A stretch of DNA of 64,000 bases from Liquidambar formosana (GCA_039720395.1 CM077826.1:15185962-15249961); one strand, 5' to 3'; positions 48,096 to 59,748 are shown, counted from the stretch's first letter. Program-made: numbers and translations. The notes: generated from the letters alone by a model not told the origin.

Positions 48096-49510
48096 GGAGA
48101 GGGATCCATTTACACTTGGTATAAAGCTTTTTACTCTTACACCCCTCAAAATCTTTTTGTAAGAATAATATTTCAACGGTTAGATTAGTGAAATATTATT
48201 CTTATAAAAAAATAGGGTAAAATGCAAAAAACTCCCCCTCTATTGTTACCCATTTGGCAAGATACCCCCTCTAAAAAAAAAACCCAACAAAAACCCCCCC
48301 ATATTGTGTAGGGTTGAAAAATACTCCCCTCCATCCACATTCCGTCAATTAGTTTAACAGCAAAAGATCACGTGTGTGGCACGTGATCAGATTAAATCAC
48401 TTTTATGACTATAATACCATTCGGCACATAAAACGGTGTCGTTTGGTACTCTCATCCCTGTCAAGCATCGCCGGAAAACTCTTGCCTGTTAAGCACTTAC
48501 CAGACCCCCTTCACCTTTCCTTTCTCCCTCCATCAGCACCGATTGATCACTAAGACGAAGACGACAACGGCGAGAATGGATGAGTTCTATGAACACCTGT
48601 TCACCAGCGATGAGAATGGAGAGGGTGGGGTTTTTCAGATCTAAAAGGATGGGCTTTGCAGTGTCGTCGACGATGAAATTTGTGCTTTCGCAAGGAAGAG
48701 GAGTCGACGATGAGACTCGTGTTGCGATGGGGAGGGTCACATCAGTTCGTCATCTTCACGAGTTCAAAACCATTTTTTCTCCCCGTGTTTGTCCACCCTC
48801 ACCCATTCTCACTTCACAGTGCACACCCACGGTCCACACAAGTCTACCCTTGCCCATTGCTGTTGTCATCCAAGGCAAAATCGTCGTCGTTTAACGCCGT
48901 CGATCGTTGTCAGCCAACGCCGGTCGTGGTCCATCGTCGCCAAAATGGAAACCCAAACCCACGGCTATGGAAACCCAGACCCACGACGAACCCACTGCAA
49001 AATGGAAACCTTAAACCCTTTCTGATGAGGGTTCGGGTGCAGGGATGGTAATTCCTGGGGGATTTGTGGGTAAAAATTTAAAGGGATCTCTAGCAGCGAG
49101 AGATTTGGTGGTTGATTTGGTTGTAGATTTTCTGGACGTGGCTCTAGTGGCGTGTTTGGCCGGAGCACCGGCGGCTTTCCTTAGTGGCATCGATTTTTTT
49201 TTTCTCACTGCAAACCTGAAAACGATACCGTTTCTTATATAATTATTAAAAACCATTTATAAATGTTAAATATTAATATTTTATTATTTTTCCGTACAAG
49301 GGTACAATGGACTTTTAACAGCGCCGTTAACGGTGTACCCCCTAGCAGGCTAGTACAATATAGGGGGTTTTTTGATGAGTGTTTTTTTTAGATGGGGGTA
49401 TCCTGCAAAATGGGTAACAATAGGGGGGGTTTTTTGCATTTTACCCAAAAAAAATATTAAAGGGTGTAAGAGTAAAAAGCTTTACATCGGGTGTAAACGG
49501 ATCTTTCCCC
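48096..49510. mobile_element. Outer element of a nested pair (MITE)
   Basis: The left end GGAGAGGGATCCATTTACAC and the right end, reverse-complemented GGGGAAAGATCCGTTTACAC, continue as AAAGCTTTTTACTCTTACAC on both sides. Without the inner element at 48215-49446 it would be only about 180 bp, a typical MITE. The flanks are TATATA-rich, so a target duplication cannot be told from background. Confidence 0.85.
48215..49446. mobile_element. Inner MULE-like element with long inverted repeats, nested in a MITE
   Basis: The left end GGGTAAAATGCAAAAAACTC and the right end, reverse-complemented GGGTAAAATGCAAAAAACCC, stay aligned for about 60 bp (TATTGTTACCCATTTGGCA or TTGCA, GGATACCCCC). The flanks are A-rich AAAAAAATA on both sides, compatible with a 9 bp target duplication as made by MULEs. 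The interior (48430-49230) is GC-rich. On the minus strand 49196-49020 reads a Lys/Ala/Thr-rich peptide (MPLRKAAGAPAKHATRATSR, then KSTTKSTTKSLAARDPFKF). It could be a captured gene fragment, source unknown. Confidence 0.8.
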
Positions 49511-49625
49511 TATATATATAAAATGGTGATTAGGTAAGCAAATGCTGATATCAACACACGCATTATATGTTGTATTTTGTGCATTAGTAGATTAAAGGTA
49601 TACTAGGCCAATGCAAGAGGTAAAC
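49511..49625. repeat. AT-rich dispersed repeat, member 3
   Basis: GGTAAGCAAATGCTGATATC is close to the reverse complement of 32430-32600. Part of the same family may lie at about 48000-48050, on the other side of the nested pair, so the pair may have landed in this repeat. Confidence 0.4.
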
Positions 49626-49994
49626 CTACTTTAATATGATTTGAAACTAAAACATCCCTTTAAATGAAGGAAACGTGCCATTAGACCTAAAATTATTATT
49701 GTCACGTAACTAAAAGAATTATACGGAGAATATTTTAGGGTCAATCCATAACACTTGCATGTGGAACCTCGTTTTTCACATGTGTATTATGAGGTTGAAA
49801 ATGGTTGATCATTATAAAGAACGTTGGTGGGTCTTTTGAACCATGTAGCTTGAATTGTGTAATCATTGACCAAAGAAATAAAGAAAGCAAGCATTTTGAG
49901 TAGGTAGTAACCAATTCCCCTTGGGCCCGTGGCATGTCTCAATCCAAAAAGGGCTAAGGTTTTGTTCAGTGTTTGGTTTCAACTCAAAAAGGGT

Positions 49995-51304
49995 CAGGGC
50001 CGGCCTAAGGTCAGGCCACTCATGGAGCCGCCTAAGGGCTTAAAATTTTGACAAAAAACTAAGGGTACCAACTTAGTTGTTACCTTTGTAATAAGTCCCC
50101 ACCGAAAAAAAAAAAAAAAAATTTAATAACGAGATGAGAAAAAACCATAATCCAATTTTAAGGGCCCCAAATAGTTCCAAAGTTTCTAACCCAAATCCAT
50201 GTACAATAACCCAAATGACCAAATAATCTACTCAACTCAAGCGCCCCTCCCCCTCCCCCCCAAAAAAAGACATTTAACCCTAAATCAGATCAAATCTAAC
50301 GCCTCTGTCAGTTTGCCTTGAGCTTCCAACCTCCTCCTCTCTTGCTCTTCTAGTGCTCTCAACCTCTCACAGTCTCCATCCTAATCAGATCAAATAAGAA
50401 TTCTATTTGAAAGATTAAAAGTATATGATTACCTCTCAGACAAAGAAGTTAGGTACATTAAATGTCCAAACCATTCTCTCTTTAATTAATTAATTTCTTT
50501 ACTTTTTCTTTCTTACACACACACACACACACACACACATTCTCTCTTTAATTAATTAATTTCTTTACTTTTTCTTTCTCACACACACACACACACAAGG
50601 AGTACTTTGATATTATTGGGGGAGATTCATTTTTAGAATTAAAGGTCTTGAAAAAAGTTTTACCAACAGATCTAAAAAAACCAATTGAAGTACTAAATTA
50701 TTTAAAAGAAATGGACAGTTGTTTCCCAAATGCTTGGATTGCTTATAGAATATTGTTGATCATACTAGTTACAATTACATTTGCAAATATAAGTTTTTGA
50801 AAGTTGAAGTTGATTAAATCTTACTTTCGTTCCACTATGTCACAGGAAAGATTGACCGGATTAGCTACATTATCTATTGAACATGATATGGTAAAAAAAC
50901 TTGATTATTCTAACTTAATAAGTGATTTTAGAACTAAAAACGCGAAAAACGCGAGAAGAGTAATATTTAAGTAATACTTTGCTATAGTTGGTTCATTTTT
51001 TTTTTTTTTGTATTATAGCTTTAAATTTTGTTTTTGTTTTTTCTTCTTCTTCTTGTATATGTGATTTTTTCTAAATTATAAAGGAAAAAAAATTAGATTT
51101 TATTTATTTATAGTTCTTATAAAGATTTATTTTTTTATCTTAATTTATATAAGCAAATTTTAGTTCTCATATATTTAGGCAAATTTTGTATATATTAGGG
51201 AAAACAAATTGTCGGGTATAAATTTTGTTGTGCGTATAAATATGCATAGAGGGTCCTATTTTAAGAGTTCACCTAGGGTCCCATAAAACTCAGGATCAGC
51301 CCTG
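49995..51304 (+). mobile_element. hAT transposon remnant with transposase C-terminus
   Basis: The ends are CAGGGCCGGCCTAAGG and, reverse-complemented, CAGGGCTGATCCTGAG. The 8 bp flanks AAAAGGGT and ATCAGGGT match at six positions. Inside, 50602-50974 reads YFDIIGGDSFLELKVLKKVL through KLKLIKSYFRSTMSQERLTG and LATLSIEHDMVKKLDYSNLI to a stop. This is the hAT dimerisation region of TTF-type or zinc-finger MYM-type transposases. One in-frame TGA interrupts it just before KLKLIK. The rest of the transposase is gone, so it is a dead internal-deletion derivative. Confidence 0.85.
50474..50598. repeat. Two-copy tandem repeat with (CA)n
   Basis: TTCTCTCTTTAATTAATTAA followed by TTTCTTTACTTTTTCTTTC and a (CA)n run occurs twice in a row, inside the hAT remnant just before the transposase reading frame. 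Confidence 0.8.
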
Positions 51305-53031
51305 ATCAGGGTGTATATGTTTATTCTTATTTTTATGGCAAAAAAAAAGAAAAAGAAAAAGAAAAAAGGAAAAGGTAGAGAGCATCATAAACATTTTTAT
51401 TTGGGAGAAAGTATACAATTTTTTTTTTCCCAGTAAAATTGCTCTTGTTTGTGAAAAGAAAACACTCAGAGAGCAAAGTTACCCGTTTTGTTAATCTTAA
51501 TTAAGAGGTATATCAATGGTTGTCAAGATTTATGTTTCAAGAAGTGAATAATCCTGTGTTTAACTTCTCACATTTTTTTAGGACTAGTTTTCGATCAAAT
51601 TTATCCTAGATATTAATTGGTGTAAAGTAGATAATAGATTTATTCATGTTTTAAAGAATTAGTCGGATAAAAAATCTGAAACACTGAATATCCTCATGTT
51701 GGTGGAAAAAAAAAAGGGGTTAAATAGTAAAAAAGCTACCTACTTTGTTTGTTACTTTTGTTAGGTGATGTGGTGACAACAAATTATATCCCTTCTAATA
51801 TGAACTTAAAACTAATAGTACATGTAACTATGTAAGGCATGCATCAACCTAGAAATAAATCCAATTACAGTAAATGGTAAATATCTCATGACTCATACAA
51901 ATTGGAGGGCTGGCTCTTTGAATGAAACCATTTTTCCAACCTGACTGCTGTTGTTGGCTGTGCAACATTGACCTCGTGTCCATGCAGATTTGACATGGCA
52001 AAGTCCTCAACAACCCATTAATTTATCTCTTCTAACTTTTGTACCTAAAATCCAAATTGAAAAGAGGAAACGAATTAGAAAGAGAGGTTTTATTTCGGAA
52101 AATGTTGGATGACCCATGTAGTGGCCTTATATTTTAGGGTACTAATAGCTACAACTTATTACTAAACTAAGTCAATTATAATATATACTTTTGCCTATCT
52201 GAAATATAGTTATTGCAACCCAAAGGATGGATTAGAACATACATTTCAAGAAGTAGAAGATTTTAAAATTATATATTTTATTTTCCTTGTAGGTTGGTTT
52301 TAGTCGGATTCGTCTTAGACTTTAATTAGAACAGGAAGTGACTTTAAATATATTTAGGGATTTTAGTCAAGTTGAAAATCGAGAAATAAATAAATAAAAA
52401 TACCAACATTTGTCATTTTAAAAATTACTCCACCGGTCCCATTTTATTTGATCACTTTTCTATTTTAAAATGTTTCAAAATATTTATTTATGAGAAACTC
52501 TTCCATGTAACCGTGATACAGTCACGTGATATCACAGACTAGTAAAAGTGAAGTAGAGTAGGATTGTGGAATCAAAAGATATTCTGACAATCACACTTTG
52601 TTCCATTTTCATTAACTTCTGATACCACATCAATTATATTATAGTTACATATAAGTTTTTCTTTTAATTCATTATTAAAAGTCAAAATAGATACAATTAG
52701 AGATCAAAATGGCAATTGCTTCTGTGTAATAAATTAATTGGACTACGGCATATAATATGTAAGTGGAATTGTCACCAAAATGGCAATTGCCTCTAGATAA
52801 TAAACTAATTGGACTAGGGCATATAATATGTAAGTGGAATAAGTGGAATTGTCATAATAATACTGTGGTTGGTACGAGGTAAGTGGAATGATGAAGCAAA
52901 AAGTAGAAGGATTGAGCTTAAGGAAAAAAAAAAAGGGGGCATTTTGTCAATAAATAATAATAATAATAAATACACAAAAACAAAAACACACAAACTTACC
53001 TTTGTAGTTCACAAAAGAGGAAAGTCTTACC

Positions 53032-53069
<38 letters not shown>

Positions 53070-53497
53070 ACACAAGAGAGGAAAGCATTGTCATCTCAGG
53101 AAAAAGGAAAAAGGAAAAAAAAAGAAAAAAGAGAAAAGAGGAAAGCATTTTGTCATTCTTTGAACGGAACAAGGAAACTGGAGAGGAAACTAGAGGCTTT
53201 CGGACAACCATAATAATTTCGAGGGACATGACCAATTAAATTCAGTTATTTTTTTCCTAGTCAAAGCATTTTTTAGTTAAACACATCGCACATTTAATCC
53301 CATCGTTATCGTTGTGGGACAAGCCATGCAATTTTTTTTTTTTGGTAAACAGAGCTTACACGCCATACTTAAAAGATTAGTGCGCAAGTCGGACTTGTTG
53401 ATTAATCTATCAATGGTGTGCGTATAAATTCTGTTTACCCAAACAAAAACCAAAAAAAAAAGGAAAAAAAAAAAAAAGCGCACTTTTTTTAGTTGTT
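51305..53497. other. Intergenic, upstream of gene B
   Basis: From 51890 the sequence belongs to the duplication shared with 39690-44460. CTCCACCGGTCCCATTTTAT near 52431 looks like one end of another Stowaway-type MITE, but I find no partner end. 52705-52860 is a two-copy tandem repeat of about 75 bp (ATGGCAATTGC ... GGCATATAATATGTAAGTGG). A run of some 37 A lies at 53032-53067. Confidence 0.5.
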
Positions 53498-53506
53498 CTA
53501 TAAAAA
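53498..53506 (+). promoter_or_regulatory. Probable TATA box of receptor kinase gene B
   Basis: TTCTATAAAAAAAATC precedes a leader homologous to that of gene A (CTCCCTCTCTGG ... ACCCACTTGTTTC). The 5' UTR intron donor is ATGAG|GTCAGT at 53645 and the acceptor is TTTTGCAG|GATTCG at 54172, ten bases before the ATG. Confidence 0.45.
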
Positions 53507-54182
53507 AAATCAGAAGTAACGGGGACAATCACCAAACTGAGAAGCACAGCCTCAAACCTCTCCCTCTCTGGGATAGAGCAGAACAGATTCAACCAAACCA
53601 ATCTCAGAAAACCCACTTGTTTCAGCAATAGAATCAAGGAATGAGGTCAGTCAATGTTGTCTATAATCTGTCACTTTGCCCACCATCAATGCATAGATAC
53701 AACAACCCCTTCTGTGTTTTTTTTTTTTTTTTTTATAATTGTGACTTTCTTCGCTGTCTAACAAAGAGAACCCATCAAATATCACCGAGTATCCTCATAC
53801 TTTACCTGTTTATTTCCAGTGATTTCTTATTATGTTTGGTTTGTTACTTTCCTTTCAATCCACAAGGTAGACGTAATAAAATTTTATTTTCTGTATTATC
53901 TTTGTACTTTGATCCCACACTTTCCTTAGGGGTACTTTGAGTTACCACATGACGACCTTGAATTGATTTTTTTTTTTCTTATTATCTCTTTTCTGGCCAA
54001 AATTTTGGAGAAAACAAGCCAAGCTTAAGAAAAAATCTTATCGATTTTTTTTTTTTTTTTAATTTTAATTTTTAATTTTACCTTTTTAATTTCTCAGAAA
54101 CAAGAAAATTTAAGTGGTGTTTCCGTTAATTTACTCCCTATTCTGAACATGGTTTTTGGGCTAATTTTGCAGGATTCGGTAT

Positions 54183-56654
54183 ATGGGTGCATATATGGAA
54201 ACCATGAGTTCGTTCCATGTTATTAGGATGTTGTGTTTTTGTCTGCTCCTTGTGTTTCAAATCTGTATCGCCAGTCCTCAATACATTGGCCAGATTCATC
54301 CTGGATTCCAAGGGTCTCAAATGAATTGGATTGATAATAACGGCTTCTTTTTGCGATCCAACAACTCGATATTCGCTTTGGGGTTCTTCCCTGCCCTGGA
54401 TGTCAAATCGTTTCTTCTAGTTATCATACACATGGGTAGTTCTAAAGCGGTTTGGACTGCTAATAGAGGCTTGTTGGTTAGGAATTCAGATAAATTTGTG
54501 TTTGACAAAAGTGGAAATGTTTACTTGGAGATGGGAGATGGTGTAGCTTGGTCTACAAATACTACAGGAGAAAGAGTTACAGGCATGGAATTGTGGGATA
54601 ATGGAAATTTGGTGTTGCTTGACAACAATAAAAAAATTCTTTGGCAGAGTTTTAGACATCCTACTGATACCCTTTTGCCAGGTCAGGAGTTCGTGGAAGG
54701 GATGAACCTCACAAGTTTTCCACGTCATAATACCTTGGTTTATAATCTTGAAGTCAAGTCGGGCGATTTGATTCTGTATGTAGGATTTCAAACTCCACAA
54801 CTCTATTGGTCCATGGAAAATGAAAGCCGGAAAACAATTTACAAGAGCAGTGGCAAGGTCTACTCTGCATCTCTGATGTTCAATTCATGGAATCTTTATG
54901 ATCAAAACAGGACCTTAATCTGGAAGTTCAACTTCACAGAGAAATCCGATCAGAATGCCACATGGGCTGCTGTTTTAGGCTATGATGGGTCAATGTCGTT
55001 CTATAATCTCCAAGAAGGAAAGTTGTCTAGTGCTGAGCAGACTAAGATACCACAAAATTCCTGCAGCCTTCCTGAATCTTGTGACCCATATAATGTGTGT
55101 AGTTTTGACAACCGATGCCAATGCCCTTCACCGCTAAGCTCTTTTTCTAATTGCAAACCTCAGACTATTTCAACATGTAATAACTCAAAGGGTTCAGTAG
55201 AGCTTTTATTTATTGGTGAGAAACTTAATTATTTTACTCTTGGGTTTGTTAAACCCTTTCTGAAATCTGATCTTAGTGGTTGCAAAGAAGCTTGCCTTCA
55301 TAACTGCTCATGCCTTGTGCTGTTCTTTGAAGACAGCTCAGGGAATTGCTTTCTGTTTGACCAGATAGGAAATTTTCAACGCTCTGATTTGAATTCTACT
55401 GGTTTTATTTCGTATATTAAGGTCTCTAGTAATGGAGATGGGCTAGATCCTATAGAAAGACACAGAAATGGCAGGAAGCACGTCCTACTTGTCGTGGTCA
55501 TACCTGTTGCAGCAGTGCTGGTTCTGTTTGTTCTACTTTATCTGGGATTCTGGTACCTCCAAAAAAGAAAGAGACTGTTAAAATCCTCTCAAGATATCTC
55601 AGAAGAGGATGATTTCTTGGAGAGTCTTTCTGGGATACCTGTTCGCTTCAATTATAATGATATTTGTAGTGCGACTAACAACTTCTCTGTGAAGCTTGGC
55701 AAAGGAGGGTTTGGCTCAGTCTACCAAGGTGTGCTCTCAGATGGCACCCAAGTGGCTGTGAAAAAATTGGAGGGCATTGGGCAAGGGAAGAAAGAATTTA
55801 GAGCCGAAGTTAACATCATAGGAAGTATCCACCATGTCCATCTGGTCAAGCTCAGAGGCTTCTGTGCTGAAGGGGCTCACCGGCTTCTTGTTTATGAGTA
55901 CATGGGAAAAGGCTCTTTGGATAGATGGATCTTCAATACCAACGAAGAGGGTCTCATGCTGGATTGGGAAATGAGATTCAATATTGTATTGGGTATGGCA
56001 AAAGGATTGGCTTATCTCCATGAGGAGTGTGATCTGAAGATTGTCCACTGTGATATAAAACCTGAGAATGTTCTTCTTGATGATAATTACCATGCGAAGG
56101 TTTCAGATTTTGGTTTAGCTAAGCTAATGAACCGGGAACAGAGCCATGTATTCACCTCATTAAGGGGTACAAGGGGATACCTTGCACCAGAGTGGCTAAA
56201 AAACTATGCGATATCAGAGAAGAGTGATGTGTACAGCTTTGGCCTGGTCTTACTTGAGATCATAGCCGGAAGGAAGAATTATGATCTGGAGGAGACTTCG
56301 GAGAAAGCTCATCTCCCTTCTTATGCTCTCAAGATGGTGGAAGGAGGACAACTGAAAGAAATTCTCGATTCAAAGCTAAACATCGATGAAAATGATGAAA
56401 GGGTTGGTACTGCAATTAAAGTTGCATTATGGTGTATACAAGATGACATGCACTTAAGACCACCAATGACTAAAGTAGTCCAAATGCTTGAAGGTATTTG
56501 TGCTGTACCTCATCCCCCAACCTCCCCACATATGAGTTCTTATTCTCGCTCAAGTTTCTTCGATTGGAGCAGTGTAGAGGCTACTTTGTTAGTACCAACT
56601 GATTGCAATAGTGGTGCACGTATGTCAGATATTCGGCTCTCAGGTCCGAGATGA
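54183..56654 (+). CDS. SD2-5-like: G-type lectin S-receptor-like Ser/Thr protein kinase, SD2-5-like (gene B, intact)
   Basis: This uninterrupted 823-residue frame lies in one coding exon, close to the length of Arabidopsis SD2-5. Order: signal peptide 1-30; B-lectin about 60-175 (FALGFFP, WTANRG, LWQSFRHPTDTLLPGQ); Cys-rich part 294-325; PAN-like region about 330-412 (GCKEACLHNCSCLVLFFEDS); membrane segment about 434-457; kinase about 505-775. In the kinase: Gly loop GKGGFGSVYQG (506-516), ATP lysine K527, catalytic loop HCDIKPEN (622-629), DFG at 642-644, APE at 668-670. The HCD form places it among non-RD kinases, often linked to immune receptors. It would act at the plasma membrane, sensing an extracellular ligand and phosphorylating cytoplasmic targets. 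The ligand is unknown. The 5' UTR carries an intron, as in gene A. Confidence 0.93.
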   Translation: MGAYMETMSSFHVIRMLCFCLLLVFQICIASPQYIGQIHPGFQGSQMNWIDNNGFFLRSNNSIFALGFFPALDVKSFLLVIIHMGSSKAVWTANRGLLVRNSDKFVFDKSGNVYLEMGDGVAWSTNTTGERVTGMELWDNGNLVLLDNNKKILWQSFRHPTDTLLPGQEFVEGMNLTSFPRHNTLVYNLEVKSGDLILYVGFQTPQLYWSMENESRKTIYKSSGKVYSASLMFNSWNLYDQNRTLIWKFNFTEKSDQNATWAAVLGYDGSMSFYNLQEGKLSSAEQTKIPQNSCSLPESCDPYNVCSFDNRCQCPSPLSSFSNCKPQTISTCNNSKGSVELLFIGEKLNYFTLGFVKPFLKSDLSGCKEACLHNCSCLVLFFEDSSGNCFLFDQIGNFQRSDLNSTGFISYIKVSSNGDGLDPIERHRNGRKHVLLVVVIPVAAVLVLFVLLYLGFWYLQKRKRLLKSSQDISEEDDFLESLSGIPVRFNYNDICSATNNFSVKLGKGGFGSVYQGVLSDGTQVAVKKLEGIGQGKKEFRAEVNIIGSIHHVHLVKLRGFCAEGAHRLLVYEYMGKGSLDRWIFNTNEEGLMLDWEMRFNIVLGMAKGLAYLHEECDLKIVHCDIKPENVLLDDNYHAKVSDFGLAKLMNREQSHVFTSLRGTRGYLAPEWLKNYAISEKSDVYSFGLVLLEIIAGRKNYDLEETSEKAHLPSYALKMVEGGQLKEILDSKLNIDENDERVGTAIKVALWCIQDDMHLRPPMTKVVQMLEGICAVPHPPTSPHMSSYSRSSFFDWSSVEATLLVPTDCNSGARMSDIRLSGPR

Positions 56655-57369
56655 GCAGTTTTAAAGATGGTGATGTATTCGAGGGGCTCTAGGCTTCCAA
56701 GGTTGAAAGGTTTCATATTTTTCCATCCCGTATAGTTTGGAGGCATAAAGTCTGATAGTTTTATGGTACTTTTGTGTTTTTTTCCAATTCATTGTGCACT
56801 TTTTCCTGGTGGATTTATTTATTTTATTTTTGGGAGGGGGGGCTTCATAGATTCATGGTGAACTTTTCATGTTAAATTGTATTGCTTTTTGTCAAGCTTT
56901 TTTATTGAAATATTTGTCCTTTTGTTCTTGTTTATGGGTTTTAGAAGAGCCTAATTACCCTAGAAGTTAGCCTGAATAATGGGTACTCAAAACCTCACAT
57001 TTATTTTTTTTAAAAGGCCATTTACAGAGGAGGGAGTGAAAAGATGTGTTATTACTTATTAGGATTATCTCCTCTCGCTAGAATACCTGGAAATTACGTA
57101 GATCAAGGGTACTTAACTGGAACCGAATTAGATGATTTTAACTATTCAATTATGTATGCACTTTTTCTAAGCATTCCTAAACTTTCCACAACTGGGGAGC
57201 TCTTCTTCTGATACTACAGTTGTTGTTGTTGTGTGTGATTTTTATTTTTATTTTAAATAATTAGTTCGATCTTGTTTCTCCATGTTGATTTATACGTTTG
57301 ATCCCTCTTCAGGTTTTAATCTGCAAACGAGTAGGACTGGGTTGGATAAGCAAATCTCACCAGTTCAAA
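56655..57369. other. 3' flank of gene B
   Basis: The 3' UTR of gene B probably runs to about 56900. A G-run lies near 56834. No gene is seen before the transporter pseudogene. Confidence 0.45.
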
Positions 57370-58770
57370 TGATCTAGAACCAGCTAAGAACTGAACCTAC
57401 CACTAGCCCGATTGCCAGGAGCAAAGCCATCCGAAATCCAACAATTTCCTCTTCCTTCAACTGGCACTGATTTAGGAGCAAGGATCATGGGGGCACTAGT
57501 CAGGTACCCATTGGTTAAACCAAGCGTGGAAGTCAAAGATACAACTGGGAACTCGATTCTCAACCAATTGGGTCCGGACAAGCAAGCTGTGACGAATGGA
57601 TAGCAAAAAATCCTGGTCGCACAAGCCCATGTAGCCTTCCCAGTACACTTTGTACATATGTGGCTGTCAAAGACTTCCCCAACATGTATTTTACAATACA
57701 TTGTAAGTTGTTATCAGCAGGATTGGGTACCAATCTCGAAGAAGCTTTGATTCCATGCAGTTAAATATCCTGGGAAAATGGACAGGGTTACAGTGTAAAT
57801 AACAGATATCCCTGGTGCCGTCCATTAGATTATTTTTGCCACATCCCAAAATTTTGGTCGTTCATTGGGATCAATTGCATCACATAGCCTGCTAATTGAA
57901 ATCCGGGTATCATCTGGGAAATTGGAGATTTGGGTTTTGAAGGCCATATTTCCTTTTCAGTGATAATGTTGAATGATTGGCAACCTATCCAAGAGGTTGC
58001 AGCAGAATGCATAAAAACACAATTAAGGTGCTGACAATAATGTAGAAGTGAGCACGTGTCTGGAGACTGTTTGGGGTTGGGGGAAGGGATGCCCTCGTTT
58101 CAATCCTTAAGATGGAAACGAAAACCCCTGCATAGGAAGTCCGAAAGTACATTTAATCACTTCGGAAAAAACGTGCTACAACATAGCTTTGGACCTAGCT
58201 TGCTGGGCGCTGACAGTCTGAGGCCATCATCAACCCAATCCGAAGGGCAGACATTTTGTGGGCCTTTACTGGACATTCCAATCAAGGTAAGGTTGATATT
58301 TAGTAAACCAAATTTAAAGTAGCCAGCATATAATGCAATCTCAGTTTTATTATATATGGGTTCATGGTATCATCATCATATTGTTGTTATTATTCTGATT
58401 TCTTGAAATGGACAGAATCAAATTATTGCTTTCTTCAATGCTGTGGGATATAGTTTGTTTTAGGGAATCCTGTCAAGGTCCTAATTGCGCATTGTACAAA
58501 AACATATTTTGAACTTGTTTCTCCATTGAGTAAGTTGCACTAGTTTTTAGTTTGCAGTCAACAAAATCTTTTGTTTTTTATTGGCTATAAAGGAAGCTAT
58601 TATTCTGTACCTGAAGAAGCCGTTCCAGCAAAATCCACCTGCATGTACTGTGCTGGTAGCTCCCCTGCAGCTTCCTCCTATCAACCCATCAGCTAAACCA
58701 CAAACTGCTACTGCTGAAACAATTACACCATAAACCCTGTGTGGCTTATTCCTGCAATAAATCGAATGCA
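57370..58770 (-). pseudogene. Equilibrative nucleoside transporter (ENT/SLC29) pseudogene, C-terminal half
   Basis: Read from high to low coordinates, pieces of a plant ENT appear in order but in changing frames: AVCGLADGLIGGS then GELPAQYMQVDFAGTASSG (58735-58605), GISVIYTVTLSIFPGYLTA (about 57825-57770), LLRDWYPILLITTYNVL (57745-57700), FPVVSLTSTLGLTNGYLTSA then PMILAPKSVPVE (about 57545-57450), and MALLLAIGLVVGSVLSW (to about 57380). ENTs carry nucleosides across membranes with eleven helices. The N-terminal half is absent and the surviving part is full of frameshifts. Introns appear to have been kept, since the blocks are separated by non-matching sequence (58590-57830), so a DNA-level copy is likelier than a retrocopy. 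Confidence 0.85.
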
Positions 58771-58889
58771 TGATTGGTACTGTCATTGACATAACAAGAA
58801 GGATGAACGGAAATTAGTTAATAAGTTTCTGAGACCACTGGTTGTCCTGTGATAGAAAAGTCTGGACCCCCACTTTTCTTCAACTGGAT

Positions 58890-59065
58890 CTTAGAAAATC
58901 TGTCGTCAGAGTTCTGTGATCTTGGATAATTTCAGAGTTCTGTGATCTTGGATAATTTCATTCATGTTATAAAATCTGTCATCAGAAAATTCTTAGATCA
59001 CTGGTTGTCCTGTGATCTTGGGTAATTTCATTCATGTTAGAAAATCTATCATCAAAGTTCTTAGC
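58890..59065. repeat. Short imperfect tandem repeats
   Basis: CAGAGTTCTGTGATCTTGG with ATAATTTCA is repeated at 58907 and 58934, and TTCATTCATGTTA with AAAATCTGTCATCA or AAAATCTATCATCA at 58958 and 59026. Non-coding. Confidence 0.75.
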
Positions 59066-59284
59066 AGTCCGATCAAAGGTCAACATGGTGTCCGGACAGT
59101 TTTTGACGCTGCGATTCTGCTTTGGGCATCCACTTTATCTGATCTTGAAAAGGTTCAAAACTTAGATATGATAGTGTTAAATCACACCTTTTTGAAAACC
59201 CAAATGGTACAAAGAGTTTGCAAAATTTTGGTTCCAAATATGCCTTTGCATTTGATCTAAAACCCTAGGTTTAGCCTAAAGCAG

Positions 59285-59706
59285 AAGATATGCAGTTGAA
59301 ATTTTATGTTCACCCTTAAGTTTAGTCAAGAATGTGGCTGCCAAAGTGCCTTACATCCTGCCAATGGCATGAGAGCTTTGGTGGCATTCTCCTCCCTTGA
59401 TGAGTGAGCGATTTTGGGTTTAAACTTATGGGAAAGCATTGATACCCGTATGTTGATAATAGGGGGTAAGGGTAGATTCAATAGATTAAAAAAAGAAAAA
59501 GAAAAAGTAAGTCTTACATCTATTAAAATTTTGATGTAGTTAAGAGCTGGCTCGAAGCAAAATTAATCTATCCGCATCTTGAAGATATCTCTTTTGCTAT
59601 TATCTTTAATGCGAGCATCAGAATTTAAGTGCCTGTAGAACAAAGTTAAATCTCTTTATTAGTTCAGTGGCTTGATGTACCATTAACGGCCCTTTCATAG
59701 GAGGGA

Positions 59707-59748
<42 letters not shown>

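Larger units (their letters stand above)
51890..56700 (+). repeat. Segmental duplication carrying receptor kinase gene B
   Basis: Partner of 39690-44460. See that entry for the shared landmarks. The coding parts are more alike than the flanks. Confidence 0.75.

Noticed and set aside
49011..49256. A histone-like gene suggested by RKAAGAPAKHATRATSRKST
   Set aside because: The composition is histone-tail-like, but the order matches no core histone that I know, and it sits inside a transposon. I kept it only as possible captured sequence.
52869..53213. Lys-rich 114-codon frame
   Set aside because: It is produced by the poly-A tract at 53032-53067 and neighbouring A/G-rich sequence.
58056..58322. 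Plus-strand 88-codon frame as an exon (it even has an AAG|GTAAGG donor-like site)
   Set aside because: It lies opposite the transporter pseudogene interval, has no recognisable domain and no matching acceptor or partner exon was found.
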